Assembly: GCF_024970185.1 (NCBI RefSeq)
Contig: NZ_CP103965.1
Span: 1,484,001-1,548,000 of the forward strand
Direction: 5' to 3'
Origin: Pseudomonas sp. N3-W
Lineage (GTDB): Bacteria > Pseudomonadota > Gammaproteobacteria > Pseudomonadales > Pseudomonadaceae
Length of the DNA stretch: 64,000 nucleotides
The notes below the pieces were generated by a model. It ran no database searches. It was given only the letters and a program-made list of their open reading frames with translations, and had not been told where the DNA came from. This document shows positions 54,890 to 63,280 of this stretch, one piece after another. The translations under genes were made by a program, and so were the position numbers. Within the stretch, counting starts at the first letter, position 1; each line of letters begins with the position of its first letter.

Positions 54890-55975
54890 ATGGAATTTTT
54901 TGAAAAATTAGCAAGCCTTGCCGCCAAAGTCCGCTTGCAGAGTGCTGCAATTCAGACGGAAGAGGCGACTAAAAATGCTTTCGTCATGCCTTTTATCAGT
55001 ACGGTATTAGGCTATGACGTTTTCGATCCCACCGAGGTAACCCCGGAGTTCGTTTGCGATATAGGCACGAAAAAGGGAGAGAAAATTGACTACGCAATCA
55101 TGAAAGAGGGAGAGGTTCAGATTCTTATCGAATGCAAGAAAATCGGTGAATCGTTGCACATTAATCACGCCTCCCAGCTGTTTCGATATTTTCATGTCAC
55201 GAGTGCTCGAATCTCAATTCTTACTAACGGTCAGGTCTATAAGTTCTTCACGGACCTGGACGCTCCCAACAAAATGGATGAAAAGCCTTTTCTTGAGCTG
55301 GACCTTCTTGATATCGACGAGTATTCCGTACCAGAGTTAATCAAATTAACAAAGTCGGCGTTCGATGTGGATTCGATCATCAGCGCTGCCGGTGAGTTGA
55401 AATATGTCAGCCAGATCAAAAAAGTTATTGCCGCTCAGGTAAGCAAGCCAGATGACGACTTTGTAAAAGTGTTCGCTTCTCGAGTTTACGATGGCGTTAT
55501 TACACAGAAGGTCCGCGATCAGTTCCATGAACTGACGAGAAAGGCTGTGGTGCAGTTCCTCAATGATCAGATCAATGAACGGTTGAAGTCAGCGATGAGT
55601 GGCGCAATTCAACCAACACTGGCCTCTTTGCCAGTAACCTCAGGTGCGCCTGAGCAGCAGGATGTGAGAGATGAGTCAGAGGATAAGGTGCTGACGACGC
55701 TTGAGGAGCTTGAGGGCTATCACATCGTCCGTGCGGTAGTGCGCTCGGTTGTCGATGCCAAACGGATTGTGCAGCGCGACACCCAGAGTTATTTTGGCAT
55801 CCTGCTTGATGACAACAATCGCAAGCCGATTTGTCGTCTGCACTTCAATCGTTCGCAGAAATACATTGGAATCTTTGATGAAGGGAAGAACGAAACCCGG
55901 CATCCAATCAATTCAGTGGATGACATCTACGAGTATTCTGAGCACCTGAAGAAGACGGTGGGTTACTACGACTGA
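54890..55975 (+). CDS. Orphan HsdR-N-like nuclease-fold protein
   Basis: A 361-residue protein with the type I restriction enzyme R N-terminal fold: AAIQTEEATKNAFVMPFISTVLGYDVFDPTEV, then KIDYAIMKEGEVQILIECKKIG, in which Asp67-type, Glu and Lys of the PD-(D/E)xK motif are seen (ECKK near residue 83). The helicase half is missing; instead a helical C-terminus ends KKTVGYYD. No HsdM/HsdS neighbours. It has lower G+C and more TTT/AAA codons than its flanks, a sign of transfer. Possible defence gene, unproven. Confidence 0.75.
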   Translation: MEFFEKLASLAAKVRLQSAAIQTEEATKNAFVMPFISTVLGYDVFDPTEVTPEFVCDIGTKKGEKIDYAIMKEGEVQILIECKKIGESLHINHASQLFRYFHVTSARISILTNGQVYKFFTDLDAPNKMDEKPFLELDLLDIDEYSVPELIKLTKSAFDVDSIISAAGELKYVSQIKKVIAAQVSKPDDDFVKVFASRVYDGVITQKVRDQFHELTRKAVVQFLNDQINERLKSAMSGAIQPTLASLPVTSGAPEQQDVRDESEDKVLTTLEELEGYHIVRAVVRSVVDAKRIVQRDTQSYFGILLDDNNRKPICRLHFNRSQKYIGIFDEGKNETRHPINSVDDIYEYSEHLKKTVGYYD

Positions 55976-56044
55976 TTCGCAGAAAGGAAAGTCGGCTTTG
56001 AAGCGATGTCTGCCAGTTAAGGATATTCAACGCCGAACACACAA

Positions 56045-56202
56045 CTGTGGCGAGGAGATTTATCCCCGTTGGGTTGCGAAGCGGCCCTGAAAATTGTGAG
56101 AGACAGTGTCTCCGGCACACCTCATTCACGCACAAAACGTGCGACTCTTCGCTGCCGAACGGTTCGGTGCGGTGCGGTGTTCAGCTAAATGTCCCGCCAC
56201 AG
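56045..56202. repeat. Degenerate REP pair after the HsdR-N gene
   Basis: CTGTGGCGAGGAGATTTATC (56045) faces GTCCCGCCACAG (ending 56202) with an inner GTTGCGAAGCGGCC. Several bases of the usual stem are lost. It fills part of the 300-base gap to the inclusion-body gene; no gene is seen there. Confidence 0.65.
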
Positions 56203-56230
56203 ATTGAGTTGTTCGTCATGCTTCTTGATT

Positions 56231-56266
56231 AACCGGCCTGCATCGGACCTGAGGCCGGTTTTTTTA
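56231..56266 (+). terminator. Rho-independent terminator of the HsdR-N gene
   Basis: AACCGGCCT and AGGCCGGTT arms followed by TTTTTTTA. It lies 256 bases downstream of the stop, just before the convergent inclusion-body gene stop. Confidence 0.75.
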
Positions 56267-56276
56267 TGGACGTGTT

Positions 56277-56810
56277 TCATGCAGCGCCCAATTTCACCTC
56301 AACCGCCCACCCGAAATACCCCACCACCTCGCAACTTTGGTTCACCAGCATGAAGCTCAGTTCGCAGGCGGCGACGCCAGGGATCAGTTGTGAGCATTCC
56401 CAATAATAGTCATCCGCCTTGTGGCTAGCCGGTTGGTCGGGGTTGGCGGGGTCGGGCGCCGGTACGGTCAGATCGGTGTGAACCAACAATTTCGGCGGTG
56501 ACAGGACCCCCGCATCACCGACAGCCAGGTCGTAGAACACCACACTGTGTTCGGCGATCAGGCTGACGGTCCTGCCGCGCAGGTGGAATGTTTTTCCATT
56601 GCGGGCGGCCAGTGTCAATTTACTGTCATTTTTTACTGAATTCTCACCGGCGACAAAGATAAAGCCAGCGTCAATGCTTGTCGGGTTTTCGGCTTCAAGA
56701 CTGGGAGTGGGATAGTGGGATAACAGCGATTCGGCATCGACAATGAGCAAGACATTGTTGGCGCTCGTGACCTCGCTCGAAGGGGATTTGATCGGTTCGG
56801 AAGTCATCAT
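56277..56810 (-). CDS. PixA/AidA-family inclusion-body protein 1
   Basis: A 177-residue protein of the PixA/AidA family. The start reads LLIVDAESLLSHYPTPSLEAENPTSIDAGFIFVAG and the end CELSFMLVNQSCEVVGYFGWAVEVKL. PixA is the crystalline inclusion protein of Xenorhabdus; related proteins occur in Pseudomonas with no set function. No signal peptide. Second of two tandem paralogues. Confidence 0.78.
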   Translation of the reverse strand: MMTSEPIKSPSSEVTSANNVLLIVDAESLLSHYPTPSLEAENPTSIDAGFIFVAGENSVKNDSKLTLAARNGKTFHLRGRTVSLIAEHSVVFYDLAVGDAGVLSPPKLLVHTDLTVPAPDPANPDQPASHKADDYYWECSQLIPGVAACELSFMLVNQSCEVVGYFGWAVEVKLGAA

Positions 56811-56898
56811 GGATTCCTTTCACGATGTTGACGCAAAACGGTAGCCGCTTCGGATCCTGCGAGCATCCTGTTCCGTTCGAGGCGGCAACGAACTCGGT

Positions 56899-56922
56899 CG
56901 GCCCCTTGTTGCCAAGGGGCCG
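56899..56922. terminator. Hairpin between the two inclusion-body genes
   Basis: CGGCCCCTTG and CAAGGGGCCG form a 10-bp stem with a TTGC loop, eight bases after the upstream gene's stop. No strong T-run on either strand. Confidence 0.5.
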
Positions 56923-56929
56923 GGTTGGA

Positions 56930-57433
56930 TCAGTTGCGGATGGTGATGAACGGGTCCCACGAGCAGCAGCCCACGACTTTGCAATCGCGGTCGACGATCA
57001 GGAACTGGAAGTGGTAAGTCACGCTACCGCAGGCCAGAGTCTCCGAAGACCAGTAATGGTTGTCGACTTTCTGGCAGCTTGGCACCGATGGGTTGCTGGT
57101 GTTTGGCACGGCTACACAGGCGGTAGCCTTGCGTGGAGTGGGCGTGGAGATCAGTTCGTTGCCCTGGTTGCCGATGAACTTGTAGAAAATGACTGCGGTT
57201 TCAAAGCTCTGCGAAAGGCTGGTTTCACGCCAGCGAATCAGGTCGCCCACCTGGGCCTTGAGATTCAGTTCGCCGCCGGCTTGGCCGCTGACCACATTAT
57301 TCTGGTTGGTGACCATGTACACATGATTGACGTCGATCAGCGTTGGTGCGGCAGGGTTTTTACTGATGTTCGGGTAGTTTTTCAGAATGGTTTCTGTGTC
57401 GATGGAGACCAAAATATCCGTGACTCGAGACAT
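56930..57433 (-). CDS. PixA/AidA-family inclusion-body protein 2
   Basis: A 167-residue paralogue of the previous gene: ILVSIDTETILKNYPNISKNPAAPTLIDVNHVYMVTNQNN near the start and YHFQFLIVDRDCKVVGCCSWDPFITI at the end, matching it in order of motifs. First gene of the pair; the second lies 119 bases downstream with a hairpin in between. Confidence 0.78.
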   Translation of the reverse strand: MSRVTDILVSIDTETILKNYPNISKNPAAPTLIDVNHVYMVTNQNNVVSGQAGGELNLKAQVGDLIRWRETSLSQSFETAVIFYKFIGNQGNELISTPTPRKATACVAVPNTSNPSVPSCQKVDNHYWSSETLACGSVTYHFQFLIVDRDCKVVGCCSWDPFITIRN

Positions 57434-57862
57434 GGTAAAGCTCCTTGTTCAGAGTGAGTGCCTGGCTGCTTGCCAGGCATGACAACGTTGAATGCCTTGC
57501 GGCCGTTGCTGAAACACTACGGGTGGAACCCACCGCTCACGGGTATGAGCCGACCTCGCTCCTTGCGTGTAAATTGACGGGTCGGGTTCCTTTCGACTGA
57601 CCGCATCAGGACTATAGGTCTGAAACAATGGCTGTCAAAATTGCTTGGTATTCGGCTCGACGAACGGTCACTTTTGTTATGAGTAACGACCATTTGGCGA
57701 TAAAAAACGGACCCTGATCGCGATGCAATTTGTGCCCCGAGTTCAGGTAAGCGACAGACAGAACCTGTTACAAGGTCTGTGAGCCAGGCAGGAGCATGGT
57801 GGTAACAGGGGGCATTTTTTTGCTGGTTTACTCAATTTGGCGGTCAAGCCTGAGGAGGCAGC
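57434..57862. other. Intergenic region upstream of the inclusion-body genes
   Basis: A 429-base stretch between divergent genes, AT-richer from 57620 to 57720 (TTTTGTTATGAGTAACG, GGCGATAAAAAACGG). It should hold promoters for both directions. I see no RNA gene or repeat. Confidence 0.4.
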
Positions 57863-58192
57863 ATGTTGTTACGTTATATGGCGTTATTGGCGCTGGTGGT
57901 GGCAGCTTCGGGCTGCGTCGAGGAGCGGGTCGTTCACGATCGGCGCCCGGTGCAGCGCGAATACGTTGAAGTCATCGCGCCGCAGGCACCGCCGGAGCGG
58001 GTGATCGAGGTCGAGCCGGCAGGGCGCGCGGGTTACGTCTGGTCCCGAGGTTATTGGCGCTGGGAAGGCGGGCGTTATGTGGCCGTTCACGGTCACTGGG
58101 TGGCAGAGCGGCCCGGTTATCGGTACGTGCATCCCCATTGGGAGCAGCGTGGCGATGGCTGGCATTGGCAAGGTGGCGGTTGGGCAAACTGA
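57863..58192 (+). CDS. YXWGXW-repeat lipoprotein
   Basis: A 109-residue lipoprotein: lipobox AASGC with Cys18, then repeats with Tyr/Trp/Gly patterns (RAGYVWSRGYWRWEGGRYVAVHGHWVAERPGYRYVHPHW), the YXWGXW family. Function unknown, probably outer-membrane-attached. GAGGAGG lies seven bases before the ATG. Confidence 0.82.
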   Translation: MLLRYMALLALVVAASGCVEERVVHDRRPVQREYVEVIAPQAPPERVIEVEPAGRAGYVWSRGYWRWEGGRYVAVHGHWVAERPGYRYVHPHWEQRGDGWHWQGGGWAN

Positions 58193-58294
58193 CGGCCGTC
58201 TCCATAAGTCGAATTGGGCTGGCACTCCGGGCGATGTATCTTGGTGCACCGGTTGTCAGCCCAAGTCCTGACGACGCTTCGCCAGGAGAACGCA

Positions 58295-59065
58295 ATGAGT
58301 TGGTCCGCCAAGCAATACGTCGCTTTTGAAGATGAACGCACTCGCCCGGCCCGTGATTTACTCGCAGCCATCCCGACCATGGATGCACGCTCGGCGGTCG
58401 ACATTGGTTGTGGTCCCGGCAACTCCACCGAATTGCTGGTGGAGCGCTTCCCAAACGCCAGGGTGCAGGGGCTGGACAGTTCCACCGACATGCTCGATTC
58501 CGCCCGCAAGCGCTTGCCGCTGGTGCAGTTCGACACGGTTGATATCGCCACCTGGAGCGATCAGGGCCCCTTCGACGTGATTTTCGCCAATGCCGTGTTG
58601 CAATGGCTGCCGGATCACGCCCGATTGCTGCCGTCACTGGCGGCCAGGCTTGATCCCGGTGGCAGCCTGGCGATTCAGATGCCCGATAACCTCAACGAGC
58701 CGTCCCACCGTTTGATGCGCGAAGTGGCCGCTGATGGGCCATGGGCCGATAAATTGGCCGGCGCTGCCGGGCAACGAACCGACATGGCAGATGCCAGCAC
58801 CTATTATTCGATCCTGCGCCCGCACTGCGCGCGAGTCGATGTGTGGCGCACGACCTATCATCACCCGCTCGCGGAGGGTGCCTCGGGCGTGGTGGAATGG
58901 TTCAAGGGCAGCGGTTTGCGGCCGTTTCTCGAACCGCTGGATGAGACTGAGAAGGTGCAGTTCCTCAAGCAGTATCTGGCGGCTGTCGAGCAGGCTTATC
59001 CGACGCTTGAAGATGGCTCGGTATTGCTGCCGTTTCCACGCCTGTTCATCGTAGCCACCCGATAA
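58295..59065 (+). CDS. tam: Trans-aconitate 2-methyltransferase-like enzyme
   Basis: A 256-residue class I SAM methyltransferase. Motif I is VDIGCGPGNSTELLVERFPNARVQGLDSSTDML near residue 40, and NAVLQWLPDHARLLPSLAARLDPGGSLAIQMPDN near 95-125 is the Tam signature. The enzyme methylates trans-aconitate to relieve its inhibition of aconitase. AGGAG lies six bases before ATG 58295; an earlier frame to 58214 overlaps other sequence. Confidence 0.85.
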   Translation: MSWSAKQYVAFEDERTRPARDLLAAIPTMDARSAVDIGCGPGNSTELLVERFPNARVQGLDSSTDMLDSARKRLPLVQFDTVDIATWSDQGPFDVIFANAVLQWLPDHARLLPSLAARLDPGGSLAIQMPDNLNEPSHRLMREVAADGPWADKLAGAAGQRTDMADASTYYSILRPHCARVDVWRTTYHHPLAEGASGVVEWFKGSGLRPFLEPLDETEKVQFLKQYLAAVEQAYPTLEDGSVLLPFPRLFIVATR

Positions 59066-59076
59066 AGTCCTGTACC

Positions 59077-59104
59077 GCGAGGCTCATATATTCATGAGCC
59101 TCGC
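59077..59104. terminator. Bidirectional hairpin between tam and the methyltransferase gene
   Basis: GCGAGGCTCAT and ATGAGCCTCGC form a perfect 11-bp stem with a six-base loop, 11 bases from the tam stop and six from the other stop. It lacks a T-run. Confidence 0.7.
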
Positions 59105-59109
59105 AACAT

Positions 59110-59838
59110 TCAGCGCATCACCCCCACCAGCAGCATCATGGGCCGTTCGCGCTCTTCAGCCAGTGCGGGCTGTGCTGCGACCTCCTCGTCACTCGGTCCC
59201 CATTCATTGACGTGCTGAATGCTGAATCCCGCGCCAAGCAAAGTATTGAGTAGCGTGCCGACGGTGCGGTGCTGCTTGATCACGCCTTCGGCAAGCCAGT
59301 GGGTGACTCGCTCGCCTTCGTGCTGGTAGCTGTCCAGCGGCCAGCGCTTGCGGCCTTCGCCATCGATCAGCCATCCCGGATTACGCGGGGCCATGAAGAT
59401 CGGATGTTCGATGGAGAACACGAAGCGGGAACCGGGTTTGAGGGCCGCGTGGATATTGCTGAAAAGCCCCGGTAGGTCCTTGATGTAATGCAAGGCCAGC
59501 GAGCTGTAGGCCAGGTCGAAACTGGCGGCTGGCAGGTCGAGGTGTTCCAGGTCGGCGCGTTCGTAGCGGATGCTGGACGCGGATGTCGTGTTGCGGGCTT
59601 GCTCCAGCATCTTTTCCGACACATCCAGGCCCAACACGTTGTCGGCGCCTTGCTCGGCGGCCCAGCGGCTGAACCAGCCATAACCGCAGCCGAGGTCCAC
59701 CACCTTGAGCCCGTTCATGGGCGGCAACATGGAACGAAGCGCGGGCCATTCAGGTGCCGCATCCAGGCCGCCAATTGAGCGGCCCATTTGGGCATAACCC
59801 TGAAAGAACTCGGGGTCGTCGTAGATATTTTGGGTCAT
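59110..59838 (-). CDS. Class I SAM-dependent methyltransferase
   Basis: A 242-residue methyltransferase: motif I VVDLGCGYGWFSRWAAEQGADNVLGLDVSEKML near residue 45-78, SSLALHYIKDLPGLFSNIHAALKPGSRFVFSIEHPIF near 112-150. It is of the UbiE/Methyltransf_11 group; the substrate is unknown. Convergent with tam. Confidence 0.8.
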   Translation of the reverse strand: MTQNIYDDPEFFQGYAQMGRSIGGLDAAPEWPALRSMLPPMNGLKVVDLGCGYGWFSRWAAEQGADNVLGLDVSEKMLEQARNTTSASSIRYERADLEHLDLPAASFDLAYSSLALHYIKDLPGLFSNIHAALKPGSRFVFSIEHPIFMAPRNPGWLIDGEGRKRWPLDSYQHEGERVTHWLAEGVIKQHRTVGTLLNTLLGAGFSIQHVNEWGPSDEEVAAQPALAEERERPMMLLVGVMR

Positions 59839-59895
59839 GAGCGAGTGGCTCCAATCAATTCGTTTGCAGTTGATACGCTTTCTTTCCGTGCAGAA

Positions 59896-60303
59896 TCAGG
59901 TCTGCTGCAACACCTTCAGCGCCGCCGAGGCCAGGAAACCTGATCGACTTTTTTCTTCTGGATGATGCAGCACATATTCGTCGATCCGAGTCAGCAGGTA
60001 ACCCGGCAAGGTGATGTTCAACTTCTGCGCTTTGCCCAGGTATTTGGTGACATCAATGTCCACCAAGGCCCAGGTACAGCCCGCGTATCGCGGATTGGCC
60101 GCATGCAGGGTGACTTTACTGGCTGGCGGAATCGGTGCGCCGTCCTCGGCCAGTATCTCGAAATGACCTTCGATGGCTTCGCGCGCCATGGCCATGGCAT
60201 CGTCGAGGTCGTCACCGGCAGAGAAGCAACCTGGAATGTCCGGTACTTCCACGCCCCACGCGTGTTCGTTGTCGCCTGTTGAAATCGCTATCGGGTAAAG
60301 CAT
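59896..60303 (-). CDS. hicB: HicB-family antitoxin
   Basis: A 135-residue HicB antitoxin: N-terminal RNase-H-like domain (AWGVEVPDIPGCFSAGDDLDDAMAMAREAIEGHFEILAEDGAPIP) and a C-terminal ribbon-helix-helix (NITLPGYLLTRIDEYVLHHPEEKSRSGFLASAALKVL). It neutralises HicA and represses the operon. The start lies 37 bases downstream of the hicA stop. It is intact while hicA is not, so it is an orphan antitoxin here. Confidence 0.88.
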   Translation of the reverse strand: MLYPIAISTGDNEHAWGVEVPDIPGCFSAGDDLDDAMAMAREAIEGHFEILAEDGAPIPPASKVTLHAANPRYAGCTWALVDIDVTKYLGKAQKLNITLPGYLLTRIDEYVLHHPEEKSRSGFLASAALKVLQQT

Positions 60304-60340
60304 GTTATTTGTCCTCCGCGGACGCCGTACAGTGGGGCTG

Positions 60341-60518
60341 TCAGAGCAATGCCCGCTGCAGAATACTGATGGCCGTTTTCCTGAGTAGATCCTTTTTCGG
60401 GTGGGGGACGGTCACCAGGACTGGCTTGGTCGGATGCTTGAAGTGATGATGGCTACCCCTGATCCGCCAGATACCAACCGTCTGCCACGATTTGGCTAAT
60501 CAAGAATCGGCTATTCAC
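60341..60518 (-). pseudogene. hicA: hicA toxin gene, frameshifted
   Basis: A GTG at 60518, after GGAGG, opens a HicA start (VNSRFLISQIVADGWYLA). The frame then shifts within a few codons and the rest of HicA appears in another frame (RGSHHHFKHPTKPVLVTVPHPKK, then ISILQRALL and a stop at 60341). The known family reads GWYLVRxRGSHH, so two bases near 60463-60470 (a lost TG) would restore it. The product is likely cut short, making the toxin inactive. Sequencing error is the alternative. Confidence 0.8.
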
Positions 60519-60541
60519 ATCACCTCCATGTGGTGTGCGTA

Positions 60542-60589
60542 GGTGGTTACTATACCTACTGAAAAAACGTAATCAACACTATAACCACC
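60542..60589. promoter_or_regulatory. Candidate HicB operator/promoter region
   Basis: GGTGGTTA (60542-60549) and TAACCACC (60582-60589) are inverted arms 32 bases apart, flanking an AT-rich stretch (CTATACCTACTGAAAAAACG) 24 bases upstream of hicA. HicB proteins repress their operon through such sites. Confidence 0.5.
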
Positions 60590-60698
60590 GAGTGGCTTGC
60601 TGTATCGGCGTGAACCCAGTCTAGAGGCGAGTACGGAGCGGGGTGGTCAGCGTCTCCCGATGAGCTTGTTTTCTGTATTTCGAGGTTTTTCCGGGTAC

Positions 60699-60724
60699 AA
60701 AAAAACCGGTCATTGGACCGGTTT
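60699..60724 (-). terminator. Terminator of the acyltransferase gene
   Basis: On the minus strand AAACCGGTC and GACCGGTTT form a nine-pair stem followed by TTTTTTT, 24 bases beyond the stop. Confidence 0.85.
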
Positions 60725-60747
60725 GATTGGCAACCCCTCAAGGTTGA

Positions 60748-61956
60748 TTATTCCTTCGCCACTGCCGAAATAGTTGCAACTGCTGGTTCGCGCGCCGGCT
60801 CTTCAACACTGCCCGGTTCCAGCATCGCAAGCTTGCGCCGGGCAATCTCTGCACCGCGACGGCGCAAGGGCTGCTCAACGTAGCGGTAATTCAGTTCGGC
60901 GCAAACAAGCATGATCAGCGCCGACGTCAACAGCAGTTCGAGCGTGTATTCGCGGCCCAGTGTCGTTCCTTGTTCAGCGGCAACCCGCGTCCATATCTCC
61001 GTACTCAGGTGATAGGCAAACAAGTGGATGACATACAGCGCATAGGATCGTGAGCCCAACCATAACAACGGCCCTGACAGTAGCGGTGGCGAGAAAATGT
61101 AGCCTTTCTGATAGCTGGCAAGCCACACGATCAGCAGCGAGACCAGCGCGATCAGCCCGAAGGCGATGGGGGTGGCGATCATCTGCGCCGCGATGGCGCC
61201 CAGCATGTACAGCAGGAACAACGTGACGCCCAGACGCTTGAGGCCACTCGTTCCCAGAGACACCGGTTCAATCTGTTTATACACGCTGGTACGGGTAAAC
61301 AGACATAACACAATCCCCCACATCATGGCGTCAAGGCGCAATGAGTACAGCATCCCGCCGGGAGGCGGGGCAAACATGTTGCGATCAAGGCCGAACTGCA
61401 CGGCAATCAATAACAGCAGCACAATCACCCGCCAGCGAGTCGAGGTGATCAGCAGCAGGAACAACGGGAAGATGAAGTAGAACTGCTCTTCCAGTGCCAG
61501 GCTCCAGTAGACCGAGTTCGGCCCCAGCAGCAACCCGTACTGGTTGGCCAGGTTGCCGCTGAACGTCGCGACAGCGGTGAAGCTGCGAAGGTTGTTGAAC
61601 CAGGAATCAAAGGCATTGGACTGATTGAAGAAGATCGAAAACGCCAATGGGATCAAGACCCACAACCATGCCGTCGGCAACAGTCGATAAGCCCGGCGAA
61701 GCCAGAATGAAAACGCGGCAATGCCGAACTGGCCCTGGGCTTTGTACGTGTCGAAGTAGTCGAGATAAGCCTTGCTGACCACAAACCCCGAGATGCAGAA
61801 AAACAGGTCGACACCGGACAGTGGCGAGAAGATGTTGAGCACCTTGCCGAAGAGTTCATGATGAAACGGCAGCAGGACTTGAAGATGGGTGGCGAGGGTC
61901 ATGACGATGGCCGCCGCGCGCAGGTATTCGATTTCCAGGTTTTTGCGATGACTCAT
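60748..61956 (-). CDS. Acyltransferase 3-family membrane protein
   Basis: A 402-residue protein of 10 membrane helices (OafA/acyltransferase 3). The start NLEIEYLRAAAIVMTLATHLQVLLPFHH has the catalytic-type His, then SGVDLFFCISGFVVSKAYL and WSLALEEQFYFIFPLFLLL. These enzymes put acyl groups on LPS O-antigen or other sugars. The C-terminus is a charged cytoplasmic tail. No sugar genes stand next to it. Confidence 0.85.
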   Translation of the reverse strand: MSHRKNLEIEYLRAAAIVMTLATHLQVLLPFHHELFGKVLNIFSPLSGVDLFFCISGFVVSKAYLDYFDTYKAQGQFGIAAFSFWLRRAYRLLPTAWLWVLIPLAFSIFFNQSNAFDSWFNNLRSFTAVATFSGNLANQYGLLLGPNSVYWSLALEEQFYFIFPLFLLLITSTRWRVIVLLLLIAVQFGLDRNMFAPPPGGMLYSLRLDAMMWGIVLCLFTRTSVYKQIEPVSLGTSGLKRLGVTLFLLYMLGAIAAQMIATPIAFGLIALVSLLIVWLASYQKGYIFSPPLLSGPLLWLGSRSYALYVIHLFAYHLSTEIWTRVAAEQGTTLGREYTLELLLTSALIMLVCAELNYRYVEQPLRRRGAEIARRKLAMLEPGSVEEPAREPAVATISAVAKE

Positions 61957-62061
61957 CGGGCGCTCTTTTATTTATTGGGGGGCTGGCGCCGTCACGCGCG
62001 ATCCTTGAAGCGTGGGGCACTATATCCGCGTGGTCCCGACGGTCGCAATAAAACCCGGGCA

Positions 62062-62094
62062 CAAAAAAACCGGCCACTGAGGACCGGTTTTTTG
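62062..62094 (-). terminator. Terminator downstream of the tRNA-Gly gene
   Basis: On the minus strand AAAAAACCGG and CCGGTTTTTT arms form a hairpin followed by TTTTTTTGT, 51 bases after the tRNA 3' end. Confidence 0.8.
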
Positions 62095-62144
62095 TGTTGC
62101 TGCCTCTCTCGTCAAAAACATCCTGACGCGAGACTGAAATTGAT

Positions 62145-62218
62145 TGGAGCGGGTGAAGGGAATCGAACCCTCGTTATCAGCTTGGGAAGCTGGAGTAATG
62201 CCATTATACGACACCCGC
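62145..62218 (-). tRNA. tRNA-Gly (anticodon CCC)
   Basis: The minus strand reads GCGGGTGTCGTATAATGGCA, then CAGC-TTCCCAA-GCTG as anticodon arm (anticodon CCC), GGGTTCGATTCCC as T arm and CACCCGCTCCA with encoded CCA. The acceptor arms GCGGGTG and CACCCGC pair fully. The length is 74 bases. Confidence 0.93.
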
Positions 62219-62325
62219 TCAGAGCGGCTGACTTTGTACCAGATGTGGGCGCGGATTTGAAGTTTTTCTTTATACGCGATGGGTTTAGCGCACGCGGGAG
62301 GCTAAAAGAGCACTGCCTTGTGGCC

Positions 62326-62389
62326 TATCGCGGGCAAGCCTTGCTTACGGACGGGGTGAGTCTATAGAAACAGGCTTGCTCGCGATGAC
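62326..62389. repeat. Degenerate REP pair near the tRNA
   Basis: TATCGCGGGCAAGCCTTG and CAGGCTTGCTCGCGATGA face each other with a 28-base spacer. The central stem is decayed. It lies in the gap between the tRNA and the phaG stop, which otherwise holds no gene. Confidence 0.65.
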
Positions 62390-62395
62390 TCGGTT

Positions 62396-63280
62396 TCAGA
62401 TTGCCAGTGCATGGTGGTCCTGGACGTAGTGATAACGCGGTCGGCTTTCATGTTTTATCGGTTGCAGAAAGCTCAGCAGGGCATTGCGGCTGTCGTTGCA
62501 GGCGGCTTTGTGTTCCATGTCGAGGAAGTGACCGGTAGCCTGCAGTGTGCTGAAGGTGCTGTGCTGGACGTGGTTGGCGAACAGTTGAGCATCGACTGCG
62601 GCGGTGTATTCATCCCATTCGCCGTTCATGAACAGCACCGGCACGTTGATTTTTTTCGCCGAGTTCAGATAGCAGTGCCGGTCGCTAGTGAGCAGGTCGC
62701 TGATGTGGAAATGCATCTGCCCGTACTCATGTTCGGCCAGGGTGCTGACGTGGCGATAGTTGAAGCGCTTGAACAGTGATGGCAAATGCTTGCCGATGGT
62801 GCTGTTCACCAGATTGCCGACCCGATCGCCATCCCGGCTGCCGAGGTAGTCGACGCCGCGTTCCAGGTAATCGCGCATGTGCACGTTGATGACCGGCGAA
62901 AATGAGCTGATCACGGCTTTTTCGATGCGTCGTGGCCGTTGGGCCAGGGCAACCAGTGTCGCGGCGCCGCCCCAGGAAAACGACAGTACATGCTCGGCGG
63001 CGAAGTGTTCGATCAGCTCCAGGAGGATCTGGCCTTCGACTTCCTTTGTCAGCATTTTCTCATGCAGGTTGTGGGCTTTGGACTTGCCCGCGTAGGGCTG
63101 GTCGTAGCAAACCACGTTGAACTGCGGGTAGAGGTTTTTAACGGTCTGTGCAAACGACGCAGTCGTGGCCATCGAGCCGTTGACCAGAATAATGGTCTTT
63201 TCTGCGGCGTCTGCGCGATAGAACTCCGTGTAAACCCGATACTGACCCTGTATATCCAGCACAGCGATTTCTGGCCTCAT
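62396..63280 (-). CDS. phaG: (R)-3-hydroxyacyl-ACP:CoA transacylase/thioesterase PhaG
   Basis: A 294-residue alpha/beta hydrolase-fold protein that diverts 3-hydroxyacyl-ACP from fatty acid synthesis to medium-chain PHA. The sequence MRPEIAVLDIQGQYRVYTEFYRADAAE matches P. putida PhaG by memory; LVNGSMATTASFAQTV, the nucleophile elbow SFSWGGAATL (near residue 102), and NGEWDEYT, TGHFLDMEHK are shared with the relative RhlA. The tail HHALAI is typical. ATG 63280 is preceded by AGGAG at eight bases. No other pha genes are in the window, as PhaG is usually alone. Confidence 0.92.
   Translation of the reverse strand: MRPEIAVLDIQGQYRVYTEFYRADAAEKTIILVNGSMATTASFAQTVKNLYPQFNVVCYDQPYAGKSKAHNLHEKMLTKEVEGQILLELIEHFAAEHVLSFSWGGAATLVALAQRPRRIEKAVISSFSPVINVHMRDYLERGVDYLGSRDGDRVGNLVNSTIGKHLPSLFKRFNYRHVSTLAEHEYGQMHFHISDLLTSDRHCYLNSAKKINVPVLFMNGEWDEYTAAVDAQLFANHVQHSTFSTLQATGHFLDMEHKAACNDSRNALLSFLQPIKHESRPRYHYVQDHHALAI

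Noticed and set aside
62145..62218. An integration site of the phage-like module at tRNA-Gly
   Set aside because: The module is 24 kb away, no integrase is present, and no repeat of the tRNA 3' end was noticed near it.
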